DNA of 64,000 nt from Phoronis australis (taxonomy: Eukaryota; Phoronida; Phoronidae), in contig NMRA01000747.1 of assembly GCA_002633005.1 (NCBI GenBank), positions 1-64,000 of the forward strand. Reading direction: 5' to 3'. The notes beneath the pieces were generated by a model. It was not told the origin of the DNA. It saw only the letters and a program-made list of their open reading frames with translations, and did no database searches. This document shows positions 51,101 to 63,100 of the stretch, piece by piece (positions within the stretch are counted from its first letter, which is position 1; each line of letters starts with the position of its first letter). The position numbers and the translations under genes were made by a program.

Positions 51101-54100
51101 CAAGAAAACGCCCTAAATTGTCAAATGGATTTAGACGTTGCACTCTACCATGACAAAAGAATAAAAGTTTATAAAATTGTGACATCAGTGTATTTCTAAG
51201 CTGTAAGGTCACCTTGGTTAGCTTCAGTCTCATTTTGGGATGCATATAAACTGTACAGTAAGCTTGTTCAGAGTGTTTCTTTTAATACTTGTACAAAAAT
51301 GGAGAATTACGGTAGTTTACTTTGGTTAAATTCATTGTAGTGACCATTTTTAGTTTTCGAATGAAAAACTATAACTAATGAATAAACACGATTTATCCAC
51401 CATTACAAAAATATGTTAAGTTGATATTGTAGCGGTGGTGTTACGTGCAGCGTTGTGTTTTATGTGTGTGGTGGATGGCCGCCGGTGTCGACCTCAGTGA
51501 CATATAGATGCTCAGTCGTTTTGAAGTTTGAGTATTGAAAAAGCGGGAGTAAAAGGAGATTTGAATTGATTAAGAAATACATTCTTATTTATTGATGTCG
51601 CAAATTACAAACAATGGTTATGAGAAAGAATTTATCAAAAACTATTAAGCAACTCTAAAACTTTTAGAAGAAACTATAGGAGACTTACAAGACGTCACTC
51701 ATATTGCTAGGAGATCGAACTGGAGTGGGTTTCAAACCCCAGACAGCCCGCCAAAACTGCTTGTGCGCGGCTTTTTATAACTAAACGAATGCACGTGAGG
51801 GTGAGTCCATGACATGAGTGACGTAATGAAACACCCCTATTAGAAGAGTCGAATTAATAAAGTGGCGTGAATCTGTAACTCTATAATTCACAAAGGGAGG
51901 GCGCACCTGTCACACTAGTAGTGATAATGGGGTGGGTAGGCTGACACTAGAGACCAGGCGAGTTTTTCTCATGACTGCTGCCATTATCTAATTTTCAGTA
52001 TTACACAGTATGTCATAGACTTTCATATAATTGAGTGCTACGTAAGGTCCCCATGCGTATATGGCATACTGGCGCATGCAATGAAAACCTTTTGACAAAG
52101 AAAGTAGCACATGAAAGATGAAGGACTGCTAGATCCAGTGTGTTTATATTACCCTATCCTACCAAACTCAGCGATTGATCTCTCAGTCTCTGATGTTTGT
52201 GAAGAGGATAAAAGGGAAAAGTCACCAGTTGTAAGACAAAAGTTTCACAAANATGTCGTTCTTTTGGTAAGGTGTGGTGGCGTTTGTGAGACTTTTTTGT
52301 TGTTGTTACGTCTCAACAACATTGTCGGCAGGATAGGTCATCTCTTGCCTAGATGGGTGATAATTTTATTGTTTCTTGAACTGAAGTTTTGTGTAGTGAG
52401 AAAAGCTGGCATTTTGTATCTTCAATTGTTTTGATGTCAGCATAGGAAATACTATTGTCTGTAGCCCAGCAATGCAGAGAAATTCGTTTTAGCCAAGTAA
52501 AACTCTGATTTTTTCTGTTGTGTAAATTATAAATTTCTGCTTTACTATAATTTCAAAATAATAAATAACGTGAAAATGTTCTGGGAATGGCTTTCTCTTT
52601 CCGCTGCGTTTATCCCACAGCTCTGCAGTAAGTGGCCATGTTCTGTGTACCAAACCTAGAAAGTGAACAGCGCCACCTTCAGTAAAAGTGGAGAACTACT
52701 TGAATGTGTCCACTGTAAAATGATTGGCAATTGATTTGTCACCTGAATTGATCTTTTGTAACGAATGTGATGTACTATATAATTATTCTTAATTTTTGCT
52801 ATATAAAACCAAAAATATTAGAATTATTGCATCTACTTCTGAAAATTCCACTCCAAGTCTCTAATCTGGTGGAGGAAGTTCGATTCTGGGAATTTTTCAT
52901 TACTGGGGAAAGTCGGGGTATCTAAAACCAATACTTTATGTCTTTCATTCTCAAGTGATATGCTTGTAGTTGATGTGTTATCATATTTGATGTCTTCGGG
53001 TGTACATTTTCATTCTCTTTTGATAGATGAACGTAAACTTATATAGATGAAAATCTTCTCCCCTGGAGTTCAAATTTCAATTACAAAATACGACCAAGGT
53101 CTCAACAGGATTGCAGGTGTGACCTGCAAGTCAATCTCGATCCTAGCATCGAGAGAAAACAAAGACAGTAATTTTGCACAACTTCAAAATTTGGTTGTTT
53201 TTAGTTTTATCATTTATCAAGAAAAACAACCTAGCGTCGTTCATTTATCCAAAACTCGTTTTTTAGCAATTAACTTATGGGTATCATAAAGGACCTTTGA
53301 TAAATTAGCGCAATGGAGTGGACGCTTGTGTACTGTGGACTGTCTTTTTGGCTGCTGTCACATTTATTTTTGTGCCACAGTTCCAAAAATGCACTCAACG
53401 TTGTGCACTGCTTCGGCAAACAGTTACTGTGATTTTGAGGGCTTTTGTCCAATTATGAACAGGATTCCACCAAAATGTTAGTTTCATCTCGTTATTCATT
53501 GAATGACTTGCATCTTGTACGTAGTGCGTGACAGAACCACCATCTTTGGATCCGTATCCATAATTTTCACAGTGTTGTTTTAAGGTTGCTGCGTGTAAGA
53601 CCCGAGAAAATGTCCAATTTTTGCTGTCTTTGGAACATCATATCTTAAACATCTGATCAGATTCATATGAAACTTTCAGGTGATACGCTTTATACGCTGT
53701 TTTAATAAAATGCTGTTGGAATTATTTTTAAAATGCCCCTCTTTTGCATGAGTGGCTATCAAACAATAAGACTTCGTGATTTTCGTGAAAAAAGTTGCAT
53801 TAAACCAAAAAATGATATGGTTTTGAGAGCTCAACAATTGCATTAAGTAAAATTTAATCATGTCATTGATGCCGTTGTTTTACCATCAAATGAATTATTA
53901 CATTTTACTAAACAGCCATGGTCACGTGACCTAACTAATAACAGATTGGTGTATAAAGTCAAAAATCAAGTCAACAGGCTTCCTAGTTTCAGAAAACACA
54001 TTTTTACTGAGTTAAAATGTATGGTTTTGTAGACCTTGTGCAAACCTGTCGCTATACATAACTTTCATGTGTTGCTGTAACCCCTTTGACAGACGACTCA

Positions 54101-57100
54101 AAACCTTCGAGAAAGCATAGCAATTAGTTTGGAATAAAGGTTTTGCCACCAGTAACAATCATGCTTTTATTGCTTTGAATAAAGGCCAAGTGGTCAGCGC
54201 ACATAAGATAAGTGCAAGGTCACAAGACAGTACATTTACACAGTAATGGTCACTTACATGCCGGTGGGTACCACATTTTGAGAACAAATTTTCTCTACTT
54301 TGTAACAGGCACCAACTCTCAAAATCCAGGACCCTGTAAATGGCTACTGCTTGTTTTCACTATAAATGGACATCAGCTATTGCACGACTTTGACAGATTA
54401 TTATGCAAATTCATGACGATTGTTTGCCTTGTCTCAAAATCTTCAGACCCTTATCATAAACAAAATCTAAGTACAATAAGCACTGGGCTAATTGCTGACA
54501 GAGAGATCAGACCCATACTCCAAAACCACACATGAACGGATGGAACTACTTTTGACCAGCTGCATCAGTTTGAGGGATATAAACCAAAAGGACAGTTTTT
54601 AACCAAGCTTACTATGGTGAATGCGAATACCGGGGATTATATAGATGAACCAGTGAGACAACTGAAAACACAAAATACCATTATTAACATATACTCAGAA
54701 TCGCAGAGATCAGATTGATGAGTAACAGCAGTGTTCAATGTAACTTTAAGTGTTAGAATGAGTGCATACACACCGTACACACATATCAGAGTGACTGCAC
54801 AGCAAGATAATTGTACAAGAAACACAATTGTTGACACTTTCTAAGTTATAAACATAACAGCAATCCGAAAGCTGTACTGCTGTAGTTAGATACCAGGCGA
54901 GTTTTTCTCATGACTGCTGCCATTATCTAATTTTCGATATTATGCAGTATGTCATAGACTTTCATATAACTGAGTGCTACGTAAGGTCCCCATGCGTATA
55001 TGGCATACTGGCGCATGCAATGAAAACCTTTTGACAAAGAAAGTAGCACATGAAAGATGAAGGACTGCTAGATCCAGTGTGTTTATATTACCCTATCCTA
55101 CCAAACTCAGCGATTGATCTCTCAGTCTCTGATGTTTGTGAAGAGGATAAAAGGGAAAAGTCACCAGTTGTAAGACAAAAGTTTCACAAACGAAAATAGT
55201 AGATAAGGGATGAAGGATGGTTAGATCTGGTGTGTTTATATTGTCCTTCCATACAAAACTCTGATTGATTTCACAATCACTGATGTTTGTGAACTGGATA
55301 AAAGGGAAAAGGGACCAGTTGTAAGACAAAAGTTTCACAAAGGAAAATTATAGTGGGTAAGGAATGAAGGACCGTTATATCTAGTGTGTTTATATTGCCC
55401 TTTTGTACAAAACTTAGTGATTGATCTCACGATCACTGATGTACTTTGTGAACTGGATAAAAGGGAAGAGTGACCAGATTTCTGACCAAAGTTTCACAAA
55501 AGGAGATGAATGCAATTGAAATGATGTAAACTTGTTCGTTTATTGGCATCTACACTCTTTGTTGTGTCGAAGAACAATTAAAGGGTAGCGTGCTGTTCAA
55601 TATTCTGCAGAAACAATGGATTACTTTTGGCTTGTCAATACCAATTTTTGTTTCCCACCAAGTTTCCTTCACCAAAACGCAGTTTAAGAATTTATGTTCA
55701 TGGGTTGCCATTTTCTGACTCAATTTTATTGTGTAAACGAAGTTCACTTTAAACTTGCTGTTTCTAAAATTTTTAAGGCATTGAATTGATAATGTCTTAC
55801 TATATGAAATGTGAATTGAGCTATCAAGACTTATATCTGTGTGCGGTTTCTATGACAGAAGTTTTCCTTGAAAGGAATAGCAGACACAGACTGGTTAAAA
55901 ATCCTCTAGTTTGGAATGGTAAAACATTAAATATTTTGCTCAAAGTATGAGCTTGTACCAAATTTTAGAATAGACTGTGTTGGCCATTCCTATTTTGTAT
56001 TTGCATTTATTTTTAACCATTGTACGTCCCACTTTGTTTATACAAAATATAGTGTCCAATATTTGATCATTATTATCAATGCCAAAATTACCCATGCCCT
56101 AGGCTTCAGAATCAAAAAATGGAATTTTGGCTTGAATTTCAGTGTCTCGAATTTTATAGACTGTCCCAAACTGGAGAATTTTTACATGATGTTTGCTCAA
56201 TGAAAGTGTATGTACAAACACTATGTGAGCCTTTTACTGAGAAGTTCATGTCACTATCCTTTGTTTCATGCGTAGTGATTACTTGCTAAGGAAACTGAAT
56301 AATTACGGTGAATTCTCACCAACTTAGGACATAATATGGCAGACAAGAGATCTTTTAATTAACTTCCTCGCTTTTTCCATTGTAGCTGCACCGAATAAGT
56401 GCTTATCCATGTTCAAGTTCCCTAGCTACCACCAAAGAATGTTTTGTTGTTGGAAACCCTTGAGAAATGAAAAGAAGACTAATTAGTAATTTTATTGTAA
56501 TTAAATTGCCAAGCAACCATTTTTAATGTTGCTTATCTTGGAGACATACTTTTCAGCTGCTTTATGGTTAAATCTCACGAATTCTCAATTAGTAATTTTT
56601 TGTTGGGAATTCATGAGATTTAACCTTAAAGCAGAAAAGTATGTCTCCAATTAAAAATGGTTGCTTGGCAATTTAATTACAATAAAATTGTAATGTGGTA
56701 ATGAGAAAATATTGTATTCTTGTACCATGGATATCGTCAACTGTTGGATAAACGTTGTGCCTTTCATTTCAGGCGTGCTCACAATATCATAGTCTTAGTG
56801 CTATTCAGTTGCGTCCTTCTGTACGTGGCCATATTTGAAGTGCCCAGCGATGATCCTGAATTCAACACTAAAAGGTGGGTAATGAATAAAAATCTCAGTA
56901 AGGCCATAAAATTTGGCCAATAATTTTCTATGAAGGCGGCAACGATACCTGACCAGTTTTACTCTACCTAGTGGCAATTTTTTATTATTTTGTGTCTTCC
57001 AACAAAACTGACTTAGCTAAGACAAATCTTAATGTTTATTAAATTTTGAAATAAAAGTTAAATTTGTCTCAAAACCAATTCAAGAAAGAGATCTTAAGTC

Positions 57101-60100
57101 TGACTTTAGTGTTTAACGTAAATTTTGTCTTAATTTTGACTAACTTACCGATTATGGAAGTTTCAAAGTTTGGAAGTTAAGACAAATCTTAAACTTAAGT
57201 CAAAAATGAACTTAAGTCAGTTTCTTAGAACAGGCCCCAGATCTACAGTGGCGCCAACTTGTGGTGGCAATTTAAATTTTCATTGTGTTTGTTTCATTAT
57301 TTACAAATCTACAATTTTCTTGAATGTGTCTTTTGAAATTGGGCTTGTGTGATCATATTGAGGAGAACACGCTTGCCATTGATTTTCAGTCATTTCCAAC
57401 TGGTCTGGCGCCCGTAAAGCCATTTTTGTTTTGTTTTTGTACCTGACTCAATACCTGACGAATTGGTAGATGTTCACAAAGAGAGAGCAAGGCTGGTGTT
57501 GATTGTAGACAGATCTGACTACTGCCTCGGTGGTTCTTCCTTGAGATAAAGACAATCTATTTTCTTTGTGTCCCATAGATCTTGAGGCAGACGTAGAGGA
57601 TCATCAAATTATCATAAAGCATGAACGATGTTAAGTTTTGGACGGATATGACTCCTATGTGCCTTAGGGTGGCATCTGCCTTAATATCTACCAAGCGTTT
57701 ATGAAATTTGACCTAATCTTTTTTCAGTCAACTGATGTTATTTTTCGAATAGATCGTACTACCGTGGAAATATTTGAAAACTGAGTATCCCTGAGTATCT
57801 TTACTGTTTGTGGTACACATGCAGATGTTTATTTATGCCCAATAGAACATGTACGATTTAAGAATAAACATGTGGAATAGACCTCGAGCCAAAAAAATGT
57901 GATACAAGATAAGTTTGAAAAAGCTACAACACATTTTGTATGTTATTGAAGTTGTAGACTAAGTATAAAACCATTTACATTTGACGACATCAAATATTAC
58001 ACAATCTCATGTCTCCATAGGACTTCTTAACAGTGGTTTATATGATGTTCTTGTTTTGAATTGCCTTAAGTGTTTGTCTTCCATTATTGGTTTTCATCAA
58101 CTTACCTTTTTTAAATGTTGTCTTAATTAACTACAGTTACGCCTCCTTTGTTTTGCAGAGGTATAACGGCCTGTGTGTTAGCGTTGCTGACATTCAGCAT
58201 AACTCAAACTCCTGATGGACCATTCAAGAGACCCCACCCTGGTGAGTCAATGCGACATTTCATTTTTCATGTGTCACAATATCCACAGAACTATATATCA
58301 TGTTTTGAGAAATTAACAGATATTTGGTACCCTTCACTTTCTGGTATTGGATTACTTTGAATCACAAAGTCAAAGAACTAGCATTGTGTGCCATTATGAG
58401 GCATTGTTATATTTCTTTGATTGTTATTAGTTAATTGGGCATTTTGTAATGTGAAGACAATTTTGACTTGATGCCAATGTTAATACAAAAATAGATAAGC
58501 ACGTTGGCACTAATTGTTATTATACACACTCACGTCCAAGCATTTCATTTGAACTCAAAGCACGATTAGTGGAAACTAACATACGTCTCCAGTAAGGCAA
58601 AAAAAATGCAAACCACCAATCTTACGAAGCTGTGTTTTGTTCTAGTCTCCATTTTGGCTGTGATGATTTGAGTGATTTGTTGTTTTGCTTTGTTCACGTA
58701 ACTGTCATTTTTTATTTAGACTACTGACGATGTTTTGAGTTAAATCAAAACGTTTGAACATGTATATGTACAGTGAAAACCAAAAACAATTGGATAAAAT
58801 GATCCAGAATTTCCCGTCAGTACATCTGAGTACTGACAGAATTTCCCATCTCAGTGGCTCAGTGCTAGCAGAATTCCCCATGACAACGGCTCAGTGCTAG
58901 CAGAATTCCCCATGACAACGGCTCAGTGCTAGCAGAATTCCCCATGACAACGGCTCAGTGCTAGCAGAATTTCCCGTGACAACGGCTCAGTGCTAGCAGA
59001 ATACCCCATAACAACGGCTCAGTGCTAGCAGAATTCCATCATCAGAGTGGCTAGAATGACCTGTCGTGGTAGGTCACTACTCATCATGGTGATTACTTTT
59101 GGTTTGCATTGTATATTGTAAATACGACATTTATTAATTCTAAAGTGCTTAATGTCTATTTTTTGTAACGCGTATTTAGCATTTTGCTGGTGATTTATTT
59201 CAGCCTTCTGGAGGATCACGCTTTGTTTGAGTATCATTTACGAGCTGTTCTTAATCTTCTTGTTATTCCAAGTAAGTTGGAGGAGAAATCTCTTCGTTAA
59301 TCGCACGGCAATTCTTCCTCTTTAGCACGCAAAGTGAATTTTTATTTTGTCAAAATTCACTTCAAATTTATAGTTCACAAATTGTCTTATCACTAGGTTG
59401 GTTTGTAATGTGTACGCGCTATAAAACAACATTCGGTTGTCTCCATTATTTGCACCTTTGAAAAATGATACTTTTGGAAACCATGTTTTGTGTGATAGTA
59501 GAAGAATTACCAACAGTAGAATTTATGATTTAGTAAACAAGTGAGTAAAAACAGTTGTGGTGGTGGAGAAGGGAATCAGATGTACACAACTTGTTTATGT
59601 GGTAGACATCAATAAATTCGCAGAATTTAAAAAAAAAACAAATTTTTGTGGTTTTTCCAAGGCTTCTTACATCGGTGTGAATTTTCACTATTTTTGAAAA
59701 CATTGTCTGATAGGAGGTATAGCAGTGCTCGATATGGCGACCTGCAGGTCGTCAGTGCGATCTCGGATTGTGTTTGGCGATCTGGGAGAAATACTAAGTT
59801 GCCAAGAAGTCGCCACTGCGAGTATTAAAGTCAGACAATAATCCTTCCGAAATTCATTTCGAAGTTTGTGTCGACTTGCAAACTTCAAATGACTGTTTTC
59901 CTAGAGTTAATACCTTTGGTCACAATTATTCCATTAATTTTGGGAAATCAGTGCATTTGCCAGAACAGCAGTTGGACACATGCTTAAGTTAGAAGAGGAA
60001 GTAAACAGACGGATGTCGTATTTGTTGGTCAACAGTCACCCAACGCGACTTGGCGTTAAGCTAAGCATTGAGTGCTGTATAGTATAGAACATAAAAACAA

Positions 60101-63100
60101 CAGTGCATTGCTACTACTTTGTATGCAAAAAGGGAAAAATTAATAAAAATTCCTTGTTTGTTCATCATGTTGTGATCTAAATTGGTGTGACTTTACCTTA
60201 GCAACAAAAACTTACGATTTCTTGAAAAATTCACATAATACAAATAATAATTTAGGTGTTGTTAGATACAGAAATCCTAACAAATTTATTGAACAGGGGC
60301 CGTTTCAAGAAAACTGACTTTAGTTACCTACTAAGACAAATCTTAAATTTCAACCAATTTTAAGATAAAAATTAAATTTGTCTCAAGTCCATTTCAAGAA
60401 TGAGTCAGATCTTAATTTTGACTAAAAGTTTTGTATAATTTTGTCTAACTTATAAAATATTGAAGTTTCAAAATTTGGAAGTTGAGACAAATCTTGGACT
60501 TAAGTCAAAAATGAAATTCAGTCATTTGCTTGGAATGCACCCCAGCCTTCCATCTTGTTCATTGTTACGAATCATTGTTAAAATTGCTGCAATAAAAAAA
60601 TCCTTGATAGTTTCACATTTACCAATTGAAAGTTTCTGTTCAAAGATTGAGATAAATTTGAATTATCTTTACATAGACTGTGGACAACTCTCGTCTGCTG
60701 ATGCGATATTTTGACGAAGACTTGGGCAAACCGCTGCCTGAAAAGGACTATGGGGGTAATTGTCTGATCTATGATCCGGACAACCCCAAAGACCCATTTC
60801 ATAATCTCTGGGTAAGGTAGTAATGGTTTGTGAGAAGTTGTATGAGGAATGGCGTTGATTTGGTTGGCATTGGCTTTACCTTTTATGGCAAGGCAAAAAG
60901 TCATTTGCGCTGGGAATTGTTGGGAAGTACCCACAGGGTTACTAGCTGAGACCCTGGTTCTCTGTTTTCAAAAACGGAGTAGTTTGTATTAGTAAATTGT
61001 TTTTGTTTTGTTCTGTAGATTAGAAAATTCCGTTTTACTATTCCAAAGTATTACATAACAAATCATTGACATTTAGTTATAAATGCATTTCAAATGAATT
61101 GATTATCAATGGTGTGTGTTATAAATCTATTTTACCTGTAAGATTCTGTGTGCCATGTAGATTCTTTAACTATTGGAAATTGGAGTAACCTGCTTCACCA
61201 CGTCCAATGCAAAGAGATCGGTGATTCAAGTTGTGACTAGAATAGGTCTTAGGTAACAAGTTGGAAGAATTTTTAATTTTCCATTTTCAAATCAAACTGA
61301 TTAGAATTCTGGTGTCTACTACTGAAATACATGAATTCCATTCAAAACCTCTCATTCTGTGCAAGAAGTGCAATTCCACGTATGTCAGTTTTCTGTCATT
61401 GCGTAAAACCAGGGTCCCTGTTGTTCCTAAAGTGTGTAAACAACTAATTTTGACGAAGCCTTGAGTCGTTTGTGTTAAGTTTTATTGTCTTAATGTTTAT
61501 CACATGTGAGCTGTAATTAGTTACCAAACGATCTGTGAGGTGTACAGAGAGCTCCGTGTCGCTTCTAAGCTGGATGTAAAACATTACCATAAATCTTTGA
61601 CTGCAGGATGCACCAGCGTGTTCTTGGGCTCCTATGATTATTTTGTTTATAGATATGGGGTGGCATGGTTACACCCTCAGTACACTGTATTTGTGTGACT
61701 TGAAGCGATTTTCTGAGGACATAGATAATAACTATAATTACAAAGAATAGGGCTGTCCCAGATTACACGGCGATAGAACTCTCCTTTTTCTCAGAGATAA
61801 CAAAGCGCGTGAACTGGTTTTGGAAATCAGGCTGTGTCTCTCATTGATGTCGGGAAGGTGAAGAATTTCAGATCACGCATCCGTGGGTATTTGTCCAGTT
61901 TATCGAACTTTTTCACGTCGGAGTTGCAGCCCACAGCACAGTTGCTGTAATACTTCGTTGGCATTGGAAGGACGAATAGAGTAATGCAACCAGTAAAAAC
62001 TTGTAAAGAATTAGACAACAGCAACAAATAACGTGAAACTCTAGGGGCATGAAAACGAGGCAGCAAATGTGCCTGACGGATTTTTACGGCATTGTGGGTA
62101 AATACAGCGAGATTCGAGTGTTGCTGTGTAATCCGGGACTGCCCTATTATGTTGACTTTTTAATAAGTTACTGCATTTAAATACTGTTTTTCTGCAATTT
62201 TTGTTGAACAATTGATAAAATACTCTTTTCTATACGCAATGCTTTATTTGTCGAATCCTGTAATGTTAACTAACTACTATTGCTGTTTCAGTTATTGGTC
62301 AAGCCCTCTTGGAGAAAAATTCACTAACACAATCATGTACTCTTCAACTGGAATTGTATCAAATTGAATATTAAAGTGGCCATAAACTCACCTTCCATCA
62401 AAAAACAGCTTTTGATTTAGGCCACTTACCGTTACGAAGTTGGTCTCAAATTGTTCCTTTGTCAAAGTAGGTGTGATTTCTCTGGGTTTCGAAATAACTC
62501 ATCTGAAACTTCACGGAGACCAGACTCTACAAGTTGTCTTGTCATGGCATGTTACATAATTGTGTCAAACATGGTTCAGAGCATGAATAAGCTGTCAGTT
62601 ATTCGCACTGTCAGTTATTCGCACTGTCAGAAATCACTTCTCGTCTAAGTAAGGAGTGGGTTGAGACAAATTTCATAGCGGAAAGTGACCTAAATCAAAA
62701 GTTAGTTTTTTCCACAAGTTGTGAATTGATAAAGCACTTTAAGAGAGGTTGTTGTTGGGCCGGGTAGTCACTGTAGCAGACGTGCTCGGATGGCGTGACA
62801 ATTCCATAATATAACACTGAACAATACTCCATTGAATTTGTGATCTTTGTGGAAAGAATTGGTGTTTTCGATTTGTGTAGCCCATGTGAATGTCTTTGTG
62901 GCAGTCAGTGAATTTTTCCCAAGCCCGCATAACCTATGTTTCTGTTTCCTATTTCATGTCGACATTGTAACAGGACAAAACGGATGTGTTTGTACCCTCC
63001 CATTTGGCTGGTTGGTATGTCAAGGTAACGTAGCCTCTCTTTGAGACACGGCCAAGCCGTGAAGTGTTCGTAGCAGTTAAGTTGTTTTCTGTAGTTGTTA

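Larger units (their letters stand above)
48301..52251. repeat. Duplicated block, copy A (probable allele of 52253-55190)
   Basis: 48301-50682 matches 52253-54832 and 51953-52251 matches 54892-55190, in order. Between them copy A has an extra 1.27 kb (50683-51952). The block stops exactly at N 52252. Confidence 0.87.
48315..56772 (+). other. PTDSS2 intron 1 (inflated by allelic duplication)
   Basis: 8.5 kb as assembled, containing both copies of the 48301-52251 / 52253-55190 block, a 153-bp tandem array and a fold-back element (56488-56689). The true length per allele is probably 4.5-5.5 kb. Confidence 0.75.

Noticed and set aside
52111-52434. 107-codon open frame
   Set aside because: Runs across the N at 52252, so it joins two alleles.
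55093-55338. 81-codon minus-strand frame with an internally repeated protein
   Set aside because: It translates the 153-bp tandem repeat.
57170-57352. 60-codon frame near PTDSS2 exon 3
   Set aside because: Its first part lies in MITE-A copy 3, and the rest has no similarity.
58805-59050. CRISPR-like array
   Set aside because: Repeats are directly adjacent with no unique spacers, and the genome is an animal's; it is a minisatellite.
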